Of a DNA stretch of 64,000 nucleotides, positions 1 through 6,484 are shown piece by piece (positions within the stretch are counted from its first letter, which is position 1; every line of letters begins with the position of its first letter). Source of the stretch: Syntrophopropionicum propionicicum_A (GTDB taxonomy: Bacteria; Bacillota; Desulfotomaculia; Desulfotomaculales; Pelotomaculaceae); contig NZ_JBMGJC010000002.1 of NCBI RefSeq assembly GCF_048984525.1, forward strand, positions 209,608 to 273,607, written 5' to 3'. The notes under the pieces were generated by a model, which saw only the letters and a program-made list of their open reading frames with translations, was not told where the DNA came from and ran no database searches. Made by a program: the position numbers and the translations under genes.

Positions 1-387
1 AAAAACAAGATTGAGGAACTTGAGAAAGAGTTAAAAGAAAGGCGTGAGAAGGAAGGCGATATAACCGATCTGGAAACACGCCTGTCTGCGTTGAGGTCTA
101 AGAAGAAAGAAATGGAGTATCAGTTAATCGACACCCACAACGCGGCGGAAGAAATAAAGGAGCGGATGGAAAGACAAGGAGCCGCTCTTTTGTATTTAGT
201 TGAAGCTATGGCCAGGATGATATCTGGAGCCAAGCCAAAGATTGAAACCTATCTGCAGACACCGATGGACGGCAACACCGCGGCTAACCTGTTAAAACAC
301 GCACAGATAATAGTCGAGGTGGGACGCCTGGTTGAAACAGCAGCAAAAAAATCATTAATAACTGTCGCTAAAGCCGACAGCAAATAA
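1..387 (+). CDS. Coiled-coil protein, 5'-truncated by window edge
   Basis: The frame is open from base 1, so the true start lies outside; 128 codons are visible. The first 40 or so residues are almost entirely Lys, Glu, Leu and Arg with heptad-like spacing, which indicates a coiled coil. The rest looks helical, with no catalytic motif I recognise. A shorter internal TTG start exists at 91 but the upstream codons are clearly in the same coding style. It ends 19 bp before the S1-domain gene and probably shares its transcript. Function unknown. Confidence 0.75.
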   Translation, partial: KNKIEELEKELKERREKEGDITDLETRLSALRSKKKEMEYQLIDTHNAAEEIKERMERQGAALLYLVEAMARMISGAKPKIETYLQTPMDGNTAANLLKHAQIIVEVGRLVETAAKKSLITVAKADSK

Positions 388-406
388 AAAAAAGGGGGAA
401 CAAAAC

Positions 407-1390
407 ATGATGTTAAGAAGTCTGTTTCGTAATATCAAAACTTTACAAAAGGGCATGAGCGAAGGTTTTACTGGTGAGAAAACCGAGCAAATGTCAGCAT
501 GGGACAGGTTATATGCCGCCATGCTCAACAAGGAAATCCTGCAAAGCAAGATCGACGGCGTCGAAGGTGAAAAGCTGATCATTTTCTTCGACAATATCAA
601 GGGGATTATCCCTGCGGACGAAATCGGCGGAACCCGCCCGAAGTATTTATCCGTCCTGGTAGGGGTGCCAGTCGCCTTTAAGGTGGTCCGTTGCGAACGC
701 TCTAAAAATGAGGTTTACCTGTCGAGAAAGAAAGCCATTGAGGAAATGGCCGAGTTTACCTGGGAAGAACTGAAGCGTGATTGCGATCCGCTTATGGACA
801 TCGAAAAGAAAATCCAGGCCGCCATTCCTAAAACGAAAGGCAAAAAGAAGGAAGAAAAGAAAGTTGAACATACCCCGGAAGTTCGCAAGGCCATTGCCGA
901 GTTGAACGACGAAGCCCGTAAAGCCGGCCCCGTTCGCACTGGCACCGTAAGGACAGTTATCGACAGCGGTTGCTATATGGACATAGGCGGCGTGACCGCC
1001 TTCCTGCCAAAGTATGAAATTAGCTGGGGCAGGGTGGATGATGCCCGTGATACCTTAAAGCCTGGCGAATCTTTTGATGTAAGGGTTATCAAAGTCAATT
1101 TCGAAACCAAGCAGGTCAGGGTCAGCTTAAAAGCCCTGCTCCCGGACCCGTGGGAGACAGTGCCTACAAGGTACATTAAGGATGGTAAATACGCCGGCGA
1201 GGTTCGCAGGATTACCAGCGGCGGCAAGGTTGAGGTTGAACTGGAGCCCAGCGTTGTCGTTGTATGCCCGCCGCTCTCGCTGCATGCTCTTGACACCGGC
1301 ACCCCAGTAAGGGTACACATCTCCAAGCTGGATGCTGAGAACCGGTACATCCTCGGCACCATTGTCGGGGAGTCGCGCTGGGCAAGTTAA
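407..1390 (+). CDS. Protein with two S1-type RNA-binding domains
   Basis: 327 residues. An S1-like beta-barrel region at about residues 45-105 ends in YLSRKKA, and a clearer S1 domain at about 175-245 carries GTVRTVIDSGCYMDIG and FLPKYEIS, the usual S1 landmarks, ending in VRVSLKAL. A Lys/Glu-rich linker (about 140-155) separates them. S1 domains bind single-stranded RNA, as in ribosomal protein S1, but this protein is far shorter than S1. The start follows a purine-rich AAAGGGGG site, and a terminator follows the stop. Role in the element unknown; RNA binding is inferred from the domains. Confidence 0.75.
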   Translation: MMLRSLFRNIKTLQKGMSEGFTGEKTEQMSAWDRLYAAMLNKEILQSKIDGVEGEKLIIFFDNIKGIIPADEIGGTRPKYLSVLVGVPVAFKVVRCERSKNEVYLSRKKAIEEMAEFTWEELKRDCDPLMDIEKKIQAAIPKTKGKKKEEKKVEHTPEVRKAIAELNDEARKAGPVRTGTVRTVIDSGCYMDIGGVTAFLPKYEISWGRVDDARDTLKPGESFDVRVIKVNFETKQVRVSLKALLPDPWETVPTRYIKDGKYAGEVRRITSGGKVEVELEPSVVVVCPPLSLHALDTGTPVRVHISKLDAENRYILGTIVGESRWAS

Positions 1391-1394
1391 AAAA

Positions 1395-1421
1395 GGGTCG
1401 GGTTAACCCCCGGCCTTTTTT
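1395..1421 (+). terminator. Rho-independent terminator after S1-domain gene
   Basis: Seven-pair G/C stem (1396-1402 with 1409-1415) with a TTAA-type loop, followed by six T. It lies 5 bp after the S1 gene stop and directly before the ribosome-binding site of the next gene. Confidence 0.8.
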
Positions 1422-1436
1422 ATAGGAGGTGTTTTA

Positions 1437-2165
1437 ATGGGACCTTTTAATGGATCTGGCGTGGAATTCAAGTGCCGGCCCGGTTACTACAGCGGCAGGT
1501 TTATAGTCGAAGAGTCAGGGGCAAGGATTCTGACAGCCATAGGGCAGTGCGGAGTGCTGTCCAGGCATCTAATATCAATTATTACTGGCTGCGCCAACAC
1601 AGCAAAGGTGCTGAAGCGTTTGGCAGCCAAGGGTTATTTGGATGAATATACAAGTGACCGATGCCCGCCAGTTTACAGTCTTGGCAAAAAGGGCGCGGAG
1701 ATTTTAAATGCCCGCTATCGAAAATGGGACAGCATCAGACTGCTCAGAATGGTGGCGGCTAATCAGCTATGGGTACAGCTTTCCAAAATGTGGCCCAATT
1801 CGGTATGGGATACCACGGGGGATTACCCTATCTTGTCCAAAGTGGGAGCCAGTTATATGATAGTGGCGCCCAGGCTCGCAGACAGAGAAAAGCATTTTGC
1901 ACTGCGGGCAGTAAACCTTGCCGGCAAGAACCCCTTACTGGTGGTTGCAGCAACCCAGGAGCAGGCTCTTGATCTGGCTCGTTTAAATCCTGAGGGTACA
2001 GTTCGTTACACATGGGATGACCTGTTAAGAAACGGGGTATTCTTCTATTACCTTGAAAATGATAAACTGGAGCTAGACCAAGATTTTGAGGATAAGAAAT
2101 TTTTCGATAAAAATAATGAAGATATTATTGACAGGGAAATCTTGAGTGTGGTACAATCATTATAG
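1437..2165 (+). CDS. Winged-helix protein, replication-relaxation-like
   Basis: 242 residues, ATG start after AGGAGGT. Residues about 25-90 form a winged helix: a helix-turn-helix followed by KRLAAKGYLDEY and a short wing before YSLGKKGAEIL. This layout resembles the replication-relaxation (Replic_Relax) and MarR-like families found on plasmids and integrative elements. The C-terminal 130 residues are alpha/beta without a motif I can name and end in an acidic stretch. I infer a DNA-binding regulator or replication accessory protein; the family assignment is tentative. Confidence 0.5.
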   Translation: MGPFNGSGVEFKCRPGYYSGRFIVEESGARILTAIGQCGVLSRHLISIITGCANTAKVLKRLAAKGYLDEYTSDRCPPVYSLGKKGAEILNARYRKWDSIRLLRMVAANQLWVQLSKMWPNSVWDTTGDYPILSKVGASYMIVAPRLADREKHFALRAVNLAGKNPLLVVAATQEQALDLARLNPEGTVRYTWDDLLRNGVFFYYLENDKLELDQDFEDKKFFDKNNEDIIDREILSVVQSL

Positions 2166-2282
2166 GCACCAGGGCTGGTGTCAATTTGTGTTGAAATCAT
2201 AATTATGCGCGGACTCTACTGGTCCAGAGAAGGTTTTCTGGTCAAGCGTCACGCGCATATCCGCAGAGCCGGCATGATCGGC
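2166..2282 (+). ncRNA. Candidate structured RNA upstream of module 0
   Basis: A hairpin directly after the gene stop (2165-2182, GGCACCA with TGGTGTC) is followed by a closed multi-stem structure: ATGCGCG near 2202 pairs perfectly with CGCGCAT near 2253, enclosing CTCT/AGAG and other short stems. Then comes a small hairpin GCCG/CGGC (2268-2282) whose loop is GCATGAT, the loop motif that recurs in the element's leader hairpins. I cannot assign it to a known RNA family. Confidence 0.4.
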
Positions 2283-2296
2283 AAAGCCTGTTAATT

Positions 2297-2336
2297 AAAA
2301 CCCATTTCCGTCCTTCGGGGCAGATATGGGTTTTTT
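2297..2336 (+). terminator. Rho-independent terminator
   Basis: AACCCAT pairs with ATGGGTT across an imperfect inner stem, followed by a run of six T and another T-rich stretch. It ends the transcript of the winged-helix gene. Confidence 0.75.
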
Positions 2337-2425
2337 GTTTTTCTCTGCGTCCTTTCCAGCTCCTATCTTTCCGGGTAGCTGCCGGAAAGGGCGTAAAGCT
2401 CTAAAAATCTTACAAACCCAAGACT

Positions 2426-2450
2426 GATCATTTGACACGATTAAATGATC
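2426..2450 (+). promoter_or_regulatory. CATGATT-type loop hairpin, module 0
   Basis: Eight-pair stem (GATCATTT with AAATGATC) closing the loop GACACGATT. It is preceded by AAACCCAAG, as in the other modules of this element. A terminator follows at 2466. No convincing ribozyme was found upstream of this copy. Confidence 0.65.
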
Positions 2451-2465
2451 GTGCCTATGAAATCT

Positions 2466-2502
2466 GAACTTACCGGCCCGCCTGGTAAGTTCCTTTCTTT
2501 CT
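2466..2502 (+). terminator. Terminator after module 0 hairpin
   Basis: Nine-pair stem GAACTTACC/GGTAAGTTC (2466-2474 with 2484-2492) followed by CTTTCTTTCT. Same position relative to the loop hairpin as in the other modules. Confidence 0.65.
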
Positions 2503-2565
2503 ACATCAACCGGAAACCCCGGATGATTATATTAAAAAATATGCCCTCCCGTCTCGGGGCCAATC

Positions 2566-2621
2566 GAAGGCGGTCGCACAAAAACTGCGGCCGCCTTCGG
2601 GCGGCTGTTTGTTTTTTGCGG
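2566..2621 (+). promoter_or_regulatory. Attenuator-like antiterminator/terminator pair
   Basis: GCCGCC-TTCG-GGCGGC (2590-2605) followed by a T-rich tract is a terminator. Its 5' arm, CCGCCTTC (2591-2598), can instead pair perfectly with GAAGGCGG at 2566-2573, which would prevent the terminator. This is the layout of a transcriptional attenuator, placed 13 bp before the ribosome-binding site and start of the next gene. The signal it responds to is unknown. Confidence 0.5.
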
Positions 2622-2633
2622 GAAAGGAGAGCA

Positions 2634-2879
2634 ATGTATATTAGAGATCACCTTGGAGTGCCTTCATCCCTTCGTTCAATGAGTGAGAAAGAGATTGCCA
2701 TGAAAGCAATCACTGGAAGGTACAGGCGGGACATCCGCAACAACAACGACCTGCGCGACAACTATGACCCATTCCGTTTTCCTATAAGAAGGAAGAAGGA
2801 ATTAGGAGCCATGGGGATCGAAGCGGAGATCAAAAGGTTTCCCAAAAATACAACGCCCTGCATTTGTTATCGCCAGTAG
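2634..2879 (+). CDS. Small basic hypothetical protein
   Basis: 81 residues from an ATG preceded by GGAAAGGAG. The frame is open upstream to 2445, but that stretch overlaps terminator hairpins and lacks a ribosome-binding site, so I chose 2634. The N-terminus (residues 2-25) suggests a short helical region and the middle is Arg/Asn/Asp-rich. No family recognised. First gene of a short block (2634-3375) between two regulatory modules. Confidence 0.55.
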   Translation: MYIRDHLGVPSSLRSMSEKEIAMKAITGRYRRDIRNNNDLRDNYDPFRFPIRRKKELGAMGIEAEIKRFPKNTTPCICYRQ

Positions 2880-2892
2880 GGGGTGACCAGAG

Positions 2893-3093
2893 ATGGTTGT
2901 CCGTATAAACGGCCTGGATCTTCTCTGTTACCCCGGCGATGGAATCCAAGTAGAGTATCCAACCTGCTCTGGCCTTAAAAAAGGTTGGATACCCTGGCCT
3001 GGATATCCCCAACGGGCGAGCTTGCCGTACAGAGACAAGAGCAGACCTGTTTGGTGTGTTGATATTAACAACGTCAAGTGTTACTTACACTAA
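2893..3093 (+). CDS. Small INGLD-type protein, paralogue of 18374
   Basis: 66 residues. It shares INGLD at the start and the LPYRDKSRPVWCVDINN region at the end with the gene at 18374 (LPYRDRDRPIWHVEVND), so the two are paralogues of one small family. The conserved C-terminal half probably forms a small beta structure; function unknown. Preceded by GGGGGTGA, and 18 bp before the next gene. Confidence 0.6.
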   Translation: MVVRINGLDLLCYPGDGIQVEYPTCSGLKKGWIPWPGYPQRASLPYRDKSRPVWCVDINNVKCYLH

Positions 3094-3111
3094 AAACAGG
3101 AGGTTCAGAAA

Positions 3112-3375
3112 ATGAAAATTAAAGATTTCTTTCTGCATAAAGACGAAGAACTTATCGAGTGCATCCGCGAGGCGAAAGGTGAAGTTTGGGCTGGCTGCTG
3201 CAAGTTTGCGGCAAGGCACGGAATCAGTGCCGGTCTCGTTTACCTGCGGTTCAGCTCAAGTATGACACCCGAACTCAAGAAAAGAATTGCTGCGATGCGT
3301 CCGATGGAAAACCCTTTCGCCGCAAAGCTGAGGGTTGCCCGGGAAAACCGGCTTGAAAACGCGCTTGTGGTCTAA
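3112..3375 (+). CDS. Single SANT/HTH-like domain protein
   Basis: 87 residues, ATG after CAGGAGGT. Residues about 10-65 (DEELIECIREA, GCCKFAARHGISAGLVYLRF, TPELKKRI) match the domain repeated in the 270-residue protein at 14635 (CELLTQIEEC, GMKTFAENNGVKLSGVKNVF, TPELNQRL). The pattern of three helices with a HGIS-type turn resembles Myb/SANT or HTH DNA-binding units. A DNA-binding role is inferred, not shown. Confidence 0.55.
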   Translation: MKIKDFFLHKDEELIECIREAKGEVWAGCCKFAARHGISAGLVYLRFSSSMTPELKKRIAAMRPMENPFAAKLRVARENRLENALVV

Positions 3376-3397
3376 TAACAGACTTCAAGTTTTAAAC

Positions 3398-3481
3398 GCT
3401 CCCTTAAGCGGGAGCTTGCCCGGCGGTTGGTCACACCTCCGCGTGGTGCTGGGTGGATGTCTTAGGACAACTGAGATGACC
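3398..3481 (+). ncRNA. HDV-like ribozyme, copy 1, with 5' hairpin
   Basis: Predicted cleavage is just before G3418. P1: GCCCGGC 3418-3424 with GCTGGGT 3448-3454. P2: GGTCA 3429-3433 with TGACC 3477-3481. P3: ACC 3435-3437 with GGT 3445-3447, closing loop TCCGCGT. P1.1: loop CC with GG 3455-3456. P4: TGTC/GACA. J4/2 is ACTGAGA, giving the C-N-R-A catalytic strand. A stem GCTCCC/GGGAGC (3398-3415) ends two bases before the cleavage site and would cap the upstream mRNA. The fold is read by eye; HDV-like ribozymes are an established class, including in bacteria. Confidence 0.8.
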
Positions 3482-3538
3482 TTGGCCTGAATAAAACATG
3501 ATATTTATTTTAATTTAGTTTTTCAAACCCAATAACAG

Positions 3539-3563
3539 TTTTACGAACATGATTCGAAAAAAC
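3539..3563 (+). promoter_or_regulatory. CATGATT loop hairpin, module 1
   Basis: CGAA-CATGA-TTCG core extended by GTTTT/AAAAC, preceded by CAAACCCAA. It stands between ribozyme copy 1 and the terminator at 3611, upstream of the NusG-like gene, which would allow autoregulation. Confidence 0.6.
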
Positions 3564-3610
3564 ACAAAATCAAAACGAACCTCTGGTAATTCATATTGGA
3601 GGGATAATTA

Positions 3611-3632
3611 AGACCTTTAGGTCTTTTTTATA
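3611..3632 (+). terminator. Terminator, module 1
   Basis: AGACC-TTTA-GGTCT followed by six T. It lies about 220 bp before the NusG-like gene, so polymerase must pass it for expression unless a promoter lies downstream. The region 3640-3845 holds further hairpins but no convincing gene. Confidence 0.75.
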
Positions 3633-3777
3633 TTTGCCGTAAACCACCATCTTAAATATGCGTGGTTAATCGGCTTAATCAAAAAATCTCCCAGCGCCCG
3701 GGGAAAAGCGGACGGTCAATTCTGTGGCCGTCTGGCCACGGGGAAAGGAGTATTAAAATTTATCTGTAACAGCTCAC

Positions 3778-3849
3778 CCGATTATCGGGGGCAACAACAA
3801 CGCCCCCGGAGATCGGGGGTAATTTTTAAAATTACCAGGAGGGATACAG
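3778..3849 (+). promoter_or_regulatory. Three-arm G-rich leader of the NusG-like gene
   Basis: CGGGGGC pairs with GCCCCCG across an AACAACAA loop, and the C-rich arm can instead pair with the downstream CGGGGGT. A further GGTAATT/AATTACC hairpin and the ribosome-binding site AGGAGGG follow. The same alternative-pairing layout occurs before the genes at 10399, 15591, 52153 and 52927. Confidence 0.45.
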
Positions 3850-4134
3850 ATGACAGCAGTATTTGCAGTAAATACTCGTGTAGGTAACGAGAAGGTCATA
3901 GCCAGAAGGTTGGTTAAGTTAGCATGGAAGTGCAAAGAAATCATTTCCGCATCGCTTACACCCTGGCCCGGCTATGTCAAGGTTGAAGTGCTCTTAGGAA
4001 GCACCAACAAAATTCAATTGCCAAAAGAGGCAAAGACTGTGATTGAACTCGTACCCGGCGTTATTAAAGTGCTGGATTCAGAGCCTTTACCAGAGAGTGC
4101 CGTAAAGCCCCTTGCTTTAGCTATGGGGATATAA
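3850..4134 (+). CDS. NusG/Spt5 N-terminal-domain (NGN) protein
   Basis: 94 residues, ATG after AGGAGGG. FAVNTRVGNEK at the N-terminus, PWPGYVKVEV at 38-47, and ELVPGVIKVL at 66-75 followed by PLPESAVKPL reproduce the NGN fold of NusG, RfaH, LoaP and Spt5. The C-terminal KOW domain of ordinary NusG is missing. NGN domains bind the RNA polymerase clamp and control pausing and termination. A paralogue on a mobile element whose gene blocks each begin with a conserved hairpin and a terminator suggests a dedicated antiterminator. The domain call is strong; the role is inferred. Confidence 0.75.
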   Translation: MTAVFAVNTRVGNEKVIARRLVKLAWKCKEIISASLTPWPGYVKVEVLLGSTNKIQLPKEAKTVIELVPGVIKVLDSEPLPESAVKPLALAMGI

Positions 4135-4426
4135 GGCACTTCATCTGGCATATGCCAGACGACAAGTACAAGTCGTAAAAACAAATTTTATGCAGCTGTG
4201 GTTTAATGATTTCCGCAGCTGTGGCAGGTGGTAACAGCCTGTCAGCCTGAACAGCTCATACGCTCTGGTTCAGGACGGGCTGATGGCACAGCCCTTAACC
4301 TGGGGTCATACTCAGATAGCAGAAATGTATGTTTGTTTAATCACCCAGGAATCCCCTGCCTTCAGGCATGGGGAGTGTCAAAGTCAAACTAAAAACTACC
4401 TCAAAAAAAGAAAAGGAGGAATTGTC
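4135..4426 (+). repeat. Gene-free stretch with palindromes, IS200/IS605-like end
   Basis: No gene seen. TCTGGCATATGCCAGA is a perfect 16-bp palindrome soon after the NusG-like gene. GCAGCTGTGG occurs twice near 4193 and 4218. At 4353-4373 an imperfect hairpin CCCCTGCCT-TC-AGGCATGGGG, flanked by GAAT and AGTGTCA, looks like the right end of IS200/IS605-type transposons. No tnpA or tnpB is present, so this is at most a relic. Confidence 0.35.
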
Positions 4427-4840
4427 ATGTTAAACGAAACCATTCTCATTGGGCGGCTGACAGCCGACCCCGAACTCAGGTACACCGGAAAAGGTACAGC
4501 GGTGACCAAGATCACACTCGCTGTAGACGGCCCGTACAGGGACGAATCCGGTAAAGCCAAAACAGTCTTTGTGGACTGTGTTATCTGGGCTAAACAGGCA
4601 GAAAGTGTTGCCAACTACAAGAAGAAGGGTGACATAGTCGCGGTAAGGGGACAGATTGAAATCCGTTCCTATGAAGACTCCAACGGCATCCGCCGTAAAG
4701 CCTTCGAAATTATCGTTGATAGAGTCAAGTTCATCGGCAGCAAGAACGGCGGCAGCAGCAGCGAAGCTCCGCTTCCCGGAGAACCGCCGGGAACTGCATC
4801 TGGCACCTCGTCCTTTAACGAGGACGACATACCATTTTGA
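4427..4840 (+). CDS. ssb: Single-stranded DNA-binding protein
   Basis: 137 residues. MLNETILIGRLTADPELRYT, then FVDCVIWAKQAESVANYKKKGD, form the OB fold of bacterial SSB, and the acidic tail ending DDIPF is the standard partner-binding tip. The start at 4427 follows AAAAGGAGG; the frame is open to 4283 but that part is non-coding in character. SSB protects single strands during replication and recombination and here heads a recombination block with the RecT-like annealase and the RecB-like nuclease. Confidence 0.95.
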   Translation: MLNETILIGRLTADPELRYTGKGTAVTKITLAVDGPYRDESGKAKTVFVDCVIWAKQAESVANYKKKGDIVAVRGQIEIRSYEDSNGIRRKAFEIIVDRVKFIGSKNGGSSSEAPLPGEPPGTASGTSSFNEDDIPF

Positions 4841-4890
4841 GAACACACCCTAAACTGAAAACCACTCCCTGATAAGGGAGCAAAAACAAA

Positions 4891-4927
4891 AAGACCTGGA
4901 TCTTGATATCTGGGTCTTTTTTGTTTT
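4891..4927 (+). terminator. Terminator after ssb
   Basis: AGACC pairs with GGTCT around an imperfect inner stem, followed by TTTTTTGTTTTTT. A second small hairpin CTCCCT/AGGGAG lies just upstream. Confidence 0.65.
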
Positions 4928-4955
4928 TTCACTAAAATCGAAGGAGGTCATTTTC

Positions 4956-6422
4956 GTGACTGAAAAAAATCAACTGCACAATTTCTCAGCCGAAGAGGTA
5001 GCTTTAATCCGCAAGACTGTTGGTAAGGACGCTGCTAATGAGGAAGAATTTCAGCGTTTCCTTTACCGTGCAAGCAAACTGGGGTTAAACCCTCTGGACG
5101 GAACGATTCACCTGTTATCCCGCAGGCGCAAGGGCACTGACGGGGTTTACAGGCCCACAAACGTAATAATTGTTGGCATAGACGGCTTCAGGGCTGTCGG
5201 GGATGGCACCGGAAAAATGTCCGGCATCAAGAGAGGCGTTAATTACGACGACAAGGCAAGGCTTATCGGCGCATGGGCTGAGGTCTATCGCAAGGATTGG
5301 GACTGCCCAGCGCGAGAAGAAGTATCAGCCAGAGAATATCTTCCTGCCGGCGAAGGCGGTTTAGGAAGTAAAATGCCTGAAACGATGTTAAAGAAGTGCG
5401 CTGAAGCGGCCGCCCACAGGATGGCCTGGTCAGCCCAGCTCGCAGGGATTTACGTTGCTGAGGAATTCCTCAACGAAGACCCTGAAAATAAGCCTGATCC
5501 GAAAAATGGCGGTAAACCTGAACCCGCAAAAACGGACCCGGCTAAAAATAAGCCCGCAGAGAAGCCCGCAGGCAAGCCCGGAGCGGCTAAGGCTGAATCA
5601 GGAAAACCTGAAAGCAAGCCGGGGACCCAACCCGAGAAGCCTGAGAATAAGCCTGAAGCAGCAAAAGACGAAAAGCCCAAGGATAAACCTGCAGGGAAGC
5701 CCGAATCGGCTAAGACCGCAGACAAGCCCGCAGGCAAGCCCGAATCGGCAAAAGGTGATGTCTACGAAAGCACCATCACAATCACTTCTGAGCCGAAGGA
5801 AATCCCCGGTTCCGAAACAAATCCTTCAACCAAGGTTGGGATCGTCGGGACTGACATCTCCAATAACGAGATCAGTCTTATTGGCATGGAACCCGAGATA
5901 AAAGAGGCCATGAAAAAGCTGGAACCTGGCAACTTCGTAAAAGTAACCGGCGACAAAAGGGAAAACGGCAAGGTCTTTGTTCTTGTCAAAACCATCACAG
6001 TAATCGGTACTGAAGTTGCTGGTGAAAATCCGGCCGAAAAACCTGCAGAAGCTCCGGCCGGAAAACCTGCAGAAGCTCCTGCTGGTGAGAAGCCCGCTGA
6101 ACCTGCTGCCGAAAAGCCCGCTGAAAAACCGGCTGATGCAGACGGCAAGGTTACACTGGAGCTCGTCGTAAGTAAAAATGCAAGCGAGTATAATCGCGTT
6201 GTGGACGGCAAAGAAACTCCGATGAAATGGTTCAAGGGCGCCGATAAAGAAACTGACTATATCGTTATGTGCGAAAAGTCTTCTGGTTGCGCCGATGTGC
6301 TGGGTGAAGTAATCGTAGGCGACAAGGTCCAAGTCGCCGGCAAACCTTTTGAAGAAAAAGGTAAAAAGGCGATTATCGTAGACAGCATGGCGTTCCTTGA
6401 AACGGCACCAAGAACTGCATAA
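4956..6422 (+). CDS. RecT/Bet-type annealase with extended C-terminal region
   Basis: 488 residues, GTG after AAGGAGGT. Residues 1-170 match the RecT/Bet annealase family: FYRASKLGLNPL-type segment (LYRASKLGLNPL), GIDGFRAV, and PETMLKKCAEAAAHRMAW. Residues about 175-270 and 350-395 are low-complexity repeats of Lys, Pro, Glu and Ala. Between and after them lie two beta-rich segments (about 270-345 and 400-488) that could be OB-like. Ordinary Bet proteins are about 260 residues, so the linker and C-terminal domains are unusual. It pairs DNA strands in recombination with SSB and the nuclease at 10399. Confidence 0.8.
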   Translation: MTEKNQLHNFSAEEVALIRKTVGKDAANEEEFQRFLYRASKLGLNPLDGTIHLLSRRRKGTDGVYRPTNVIIVGIDGFRAVGDGTGKMSGIKRGVNYDDKARLIGAWAEVYRKDWDCPAREEVSAREYLPAGEGGLGSKMPETMLKKCAEAAAHRMAWSAQLAGIYVAEEFLNEDPENKPDPKNGGKPEPAKTDPAKNKPAEKPAGKPGAAKAESGKPESKPGTQPEKPENKPEAAKDEKPKDKPAGKPESAKTADKPAGKPESAKGDVYESTITITSEPKEIPGSETNPSTKVGIVGTDISNNEISLIGMEPEIKEAMKKLEPGNFVKVTGDKRENGKVFVLVKTITVIGTEVAGENPAEKPAEAPAGKPAEAPAGEKPAEPAAEKPAEKPADADGKVTLELVVSKNASEYNRVVDGKETPMKWFKGADKETDYIVMCEKSSGCADVLGEVIVGDKVQVAGKPFEEKGKKAIIVDSMAFLETAPRTA

Positions 6423-6429
6423 AAACAAT

Positions 6430-6460
6430 GGGCGGGTAAATCCCGCCCTTATTATTTTTT
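6430..6460 (+). terminator. Terminator after the RecT-like gene
   Basis: GGGCGGG-TAAAT-CCCGCCC followed by a T-rich tract with eight consecutive T. The stem is perfect. Confidence 0.8.
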
Positions 6461-6484
6461 TTAAAAACCGCGAGGTGATTGTAA

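Noticed and set aside
2340..2402. Possible eighth HDV-like ribozyme in module 0 (CCTTTCC/GGAAAGG as P1, AGCT/AGCT as P2)
   Set aside because: Loop 3 and J4/2 do not match the conserved sequences, P2 is weak, and a simple eight-pair hairpin CTTTCCGG/CCGGAAAG competes.
2445..2633. Longer N-terminus of the protein at 2634
   Set aside because: The extension spans two terminators and lacks a ribosome-binding site.
5450..5737. Overlapping open frames opposite the RecT-like gene
   Set aside because: Produced by the Lys/Pro/Ala repeats of the plus-strand gene.
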